Notes under the pieces: generated by a model | Databases searched by the model: none | Told to the model about the DNA's origin: nothing | Seen by the model: the letters and a program-made list of their open reading frames with translations, nothing else | Translations under genes and position numbers: made by a program | In this document: in pieces, positions 52,806 to 56,107 of the stretch | Layout: each line of letters starts with the position of its first letter | Numbering within the stretch: position 1 is the first letter of the stretch | Assembly (NCBI GenBank): GCA_027487815.1 | Contig: JAIYCW010000004.1 | Span: forward strand, 1-56,107 | Reading direction: 5' to 3' | DNA from: Burkholderiales bacterium | GTDB taxonomy: Bacteria > Pseudomonadota > Gammaproteobacteria > Burkholderiales > Burkholderiaceae_E | DNA length: 56,107 nucleotides

Positions 52806-55046
52806 TTACCGCGCGAAGTGATAGTGCTCGCTTGCAGAATCCATGAAGCCTTGTTCGTCAAACACATGACGCAAATGGCCTGTACGCATCAAATGGATGC
52901 CAGCCGCCACTGCATCGGCTTGGCTCATCGCGCCAGTTCGCATCAGAGCTTTGACGATTGACCGACCGCTCACCGCATCGCGGTACTGAAGCAGTCCCTT
53001 GTTGCATATCCCCGGCCGGATGCCGTGGGGCCCTTGTAGCCAGCCAAGCCATTGTGCGGGATGCGCAGGATTGATGCGATGGCTTTGCATTGTTTCGCTC
53101 ATCGCCGAGAGCGGGATCAATCGGTAAAAAAGAAACGCGTCTTCAAAATCATGTTCGCTGGCCACATGGGCGAGCCATCCCCGCGCAACCAATTGCTGGC
53201 CCAGCCGCAAGGCATGGGCCCGAGTGCAGGCCCGCTCGCGCACCATCCAGTCAATCAGCTGCGAGCCCACCATCACTTGCGTATAGCGCCTGAATCGATA
53301 CCACTGATGCTTTTGCAAACTGGCCCGTGCAGCATCGAGCTGATGCATGACCTCGACCAGTTGTGCTTGCTCACGGGCCAATGCCGAGGCGCTTCGGCGA
53401 TCCGAAACGCCTGGCTCAAGCCAAACCTCAAAATCGCTCGGCGGCAAAGGGCGGCTGAAGCGATAGCCCTGCAGGGCTTGCACCCCCGCCGCATGAAGGT
53501 AAGTTTGTTGTTGCTCGGTTTCGATGCCTTCGCCAATCATCTTCAAATGCAAGCGCTGGGCCATTTGGATAATGGCATCGAGCACGGGTTGACCATGAGG
53601 ATTCTCGCTGATGGTCATGACAAATGCGCGGTCGATCTTTAGCAGATCAATACTGAGATCTTGCAACAGCGCAAGACTGGATTGCCCGGTGCCAAAATCA
53701 TCAATTGCGATGCGAAACCCGAGTGCACGGATGCGGGTCAGCTCGTCGCGCACTTGATCATCCACCAAATCGCGTTCGGTGAGTTCAATCACCACGCGCT
53801 GTGGACCAATCGGTTGGCCATCGAAAATCTCCAGCAGGGTTTGGGCAAAACCGGGAGTGCGCAGCTGGGCCGGGGTGACATTAAATGAAAAGTACAAATG
53901 AGGGTGCGCGATCGCTACTTGAGCAAGCTGATGATGGGCTTGGCGCATGAGCAGATCGGACATCGGCACGATTAAGCCCGAGCGCTCGGCATAGTCGATA
54001 AACTCAGCTGGCGGCACCAGGCCTCGCTGGGGGTGTTTCCACCGCATTAGCACCTCCACGCCCAGACACGCGCCGGATTGAGCATCAACAATCGGCTGCA
54101 CTACCGGGGCGAAGCGGCGTTTGCGCAAGGCACGCTGCAGTTTTACCGCGCGACTGGCCTGGGCTCGCAAGCGCAGGTTTACACGACGCACCACAAGCCC
54201 GCTGATCAAAGCCCATGCGCCAATCCAGCCCAAAGCTTGAGGCTTCAGGGTCTGCAGCCAGGCCTCCTTGCCGATCCTGGTTTCAAGGGTCACTGGCCAG
54301 TCATTGAGCTGGAGTGCAACGGACTGTGTGGGTTGCGAGGTGCGAGTTTCGCCAAGGGAAGCGAGCAGCATGCCTTGCAGATCGAGCATGCGAATACCCA
54401 TCGCATGAGCTTGTGCGGGCAGGCGGTCGGTGAGTTGTCGGGGCTCAATGTAAGCCAGGCGGGTGGTTCCTCGGGCTGTGTGATCGGCCTGAGCCATCAC
54501 GATACCGGCCCGAAGCTTTTCGGCTGGAAGAATCTGCACCTGGCCCTTGGTCAATTCGCCCGTGCTCCAGAATGGGGAGATCAATCCAAACGCGGAGCAG
54601 GGGTGTCCGCCCTGATCCTGGGACATGAATTCGCGCACCAGCAGTGACTGGATCGAAGCCCGAGCGAGGTGTTCGCGTAGCCCAATATCGCAACTCGGCT
54701 CGCTTGCCCGATCGATGTTTGGCTGGCCTTGGGCATTGCTCTGGGGATCGAGCTGAGCGAGCTCGGCACTGACTTCCTGAAACGCCTGAGCCAAGGCACT
54801 CTGGGCGGCTTGCAGAAGCGCGTGTTGATCCTGGCGGAGTTGCCATTGCACGGTGCCAAAAGCAGATAGAGCAACAAGTAACCCGACGCTCAATCCGATG
54901 CCAGCGCAAGCCAAGGGTCGAAGCCGGGGCGCGAGGCGCCGCCCCTCCCCGGACTCACTTCCTGCGCTCCATAAGGCAAGCAGGGGATGCCTGGAAAGTG
55001 TATGGGCCCGGTGGCGGGTGGCTGCAAGCCATGAGCTGAGGTTCAT
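52806..55046 (-). CDS. Membrane EAL phosphodiesterase with CSS-type periplasmic sensor and two C-terminal DEP-like domains
   Basis: A 746-residue protein. Transmembrane helix 1 is at about 45-66. The periplasmic region runs from 70 to 272, with C119 and C150 in GGHPCSAFG (CSS-like disulfide sensor). Helix 2 is at about 272-288. The EAL domain is at about 312-545: E331 in GVEVLMRW, FNVTPAQL, ELTERD, IDDFGTGQSS, LKIDRAF, GEGIET and QGYRFSRPL, so active-site residues look complete. Residues about 580-645 and 680-745 each match a DEP domain: GSQLIDWMVRERACTRAHAL, then LGQQLVARGWLAHVASEHDF. The start at 55046 avoids the argB promoter; a frame from 55337 would overlap argB. DEP domains are uncommon in bacteria. 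Confidence 0.88.
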   Translation of the reverse strand: MNLSSWLAATRHRAHTLSRHPLLALWSAGSESGEGRRLAPRLRPLACAGIGLSVGLLVALSAFGTVQWQLRQDQHALLQAAQSALAQAFQEVSAELAQLDPQSNAQGQPNIDRASEPSCDIGLREHLARASIQSLLVREFMSQDQGGHPCSAFGLISPFWSTGELTKGQVQILPAEKLRAGIVMAQADHTARGTTRLAYIEPRQLTDRLPAQAHAMGIRMLDLQGMLLASLGETRTSQPTQSVALQLNDWPVTLETRIGKEAWLQTLKPQALGWIGAWALISGLVVRRVNLRLRAQASRAVKLQRALRKRRFAPVVQPIVDAQSGACLGVEVLMRWKHPQRGLVPPAEFIDYAERSGLIVPMSDLLMRQAHHQLAQVAIAHPHLYFSFNVTPAQLRTPGFAQTLLEIFDGQPIGPQRVVIELTERDLVDDQVRDELTRIRALGFRIAIDDFGTGQSSLALLQDLSIDLLKIDRAFVMTISENPHGQPVLDAIIQMAQRLHLKMIGEGIETEQQQTYLHAAGVQALQGYRFSRPLPPSDFEVWLEPGVSDRRSASALAREQAQLVEVMHQLDAARASLQKHQWYRFRRYTQVMVGSQLIDWMVRERACTRAHALRLGQQLVARGWLAHVASEHDFEDAFLFYRLIPLSAMSETMQSHRINPAHPAQWLGWLQGPHGIRPGICNKGLLQYRDAVSGRSIVKALMRTGAMSQADAVAAGIHLMRTGHLRHVFDEQGFMDSASEHYHFAR

Positions 55047-55124
55047 CAGTTGGCTATCGACCCCTGGCCGCGGGACTTGCGCAGCAATGGGCCTGAAGGC
55101 CCGACAAGCCCGACAAACGTTTAG

Positions 55125-56087
<963 letters not shown>

Positions 56088-56107
56088 CCGTCTGCGCGCC
56101 AGCTCAC

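Overview
The window looks like a chromosomal segment of a betaproteobacterium, most likely a member of the Burkholderiales. The reasons are a moderately high GC content, a Bug/TctC-type periplasmic binding protein, a DksA with a reduced zinc finger of the type I associate with this class, an S-adenosylhomocysteine (SAH) riboswitch in front of ahcY, and housekeeping neighbourhoods familiar from this order (metK / two LpxL-type acyltransferases / dapF / DUF484 / xerC; hslV-hslU; argB). I found no rRNA, tRNA, prophage, insertion sequence or CRISPR array. Almost all of the sequence is coding, and no gene-free stretch exceeds about 250 bases.

Layout. Bases 1-9600 hold a partial DUF898 membrane protein, a FolM-like reductase, a MidA-type methyltransferase, a DUF2905 protein, an exported methyltransferase-like protein next to a quinone oxidoreductase, a MaoC hydratase, the CCA-adding enzyme, an NDUFA9-like protein and a soluble lytic transglycosylase. 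Bases 9600-13200 carry 5-formyl-THF cyclo-ligase and a coupled HD-GYP/EAL pair. Bases 13300-15850 are the methyl-cycle operon ahcY-metF under an SAH riboswitch. Bases 15850-20800 are an accessory catabolic cluster: a LysR regulator divergent from CaiB-type CoA-transferase, intradiol dioxygenase, citryl-CoA-lyase-like protein and TctC. Bases 20800-24500 hold a GT39-type glycosyltransferase, an orphan ribbon-helix-helix protein, a tandem duplication of the metK 3' end, and metK with a structured leader.

Bases 24500-30430 run rightward through two lipid A acyltransferases, dapF, DUF484, xerC and an RlmI-type methyltransferase. Bases 30500-32550 are a Fur/Zur-family regulator, a COG0523 GTPase and DksA. 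A diguanylate cyclase and a PEP-CTERM-like exported protein follow. Bases 35000-37830 encode an ABC transporter with a small Cys/His-containing exported protein and a DUF3299 protein. Next come a large secreted ExeM-like nuclease, a TonB-dependent receptor resembling ZnuD, a STAS protein with a duplicated module, hslVU, a cupin, htpX, a VOC protein, the divergent argP/argO-like pair, a hydratase, a small basic protein coupled to a RidA protein, a PhzF protein, an EAL protein ending in two DEP-like domains, and argB.

Themes. Several genes suggest zinc handling (Zur-like regulator, COG0523 GTPase, cysteine-poor DksA, ABC/DUF3299 set, ZnuD-like receptor), although I could not identify a convincing Zur box. 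Four proteins belong to cyclic di-GMP signalling. The methyl cycle is represented by metK, ahcY and metF, with RNA-level control visible at ahcY and suspected at metK. The observations most worth following are the EAL-DEP-DEP protein, the metK leader, the metK-end duplication with compensatory hairpin changes, and the LysR-linked catabolic cluster.
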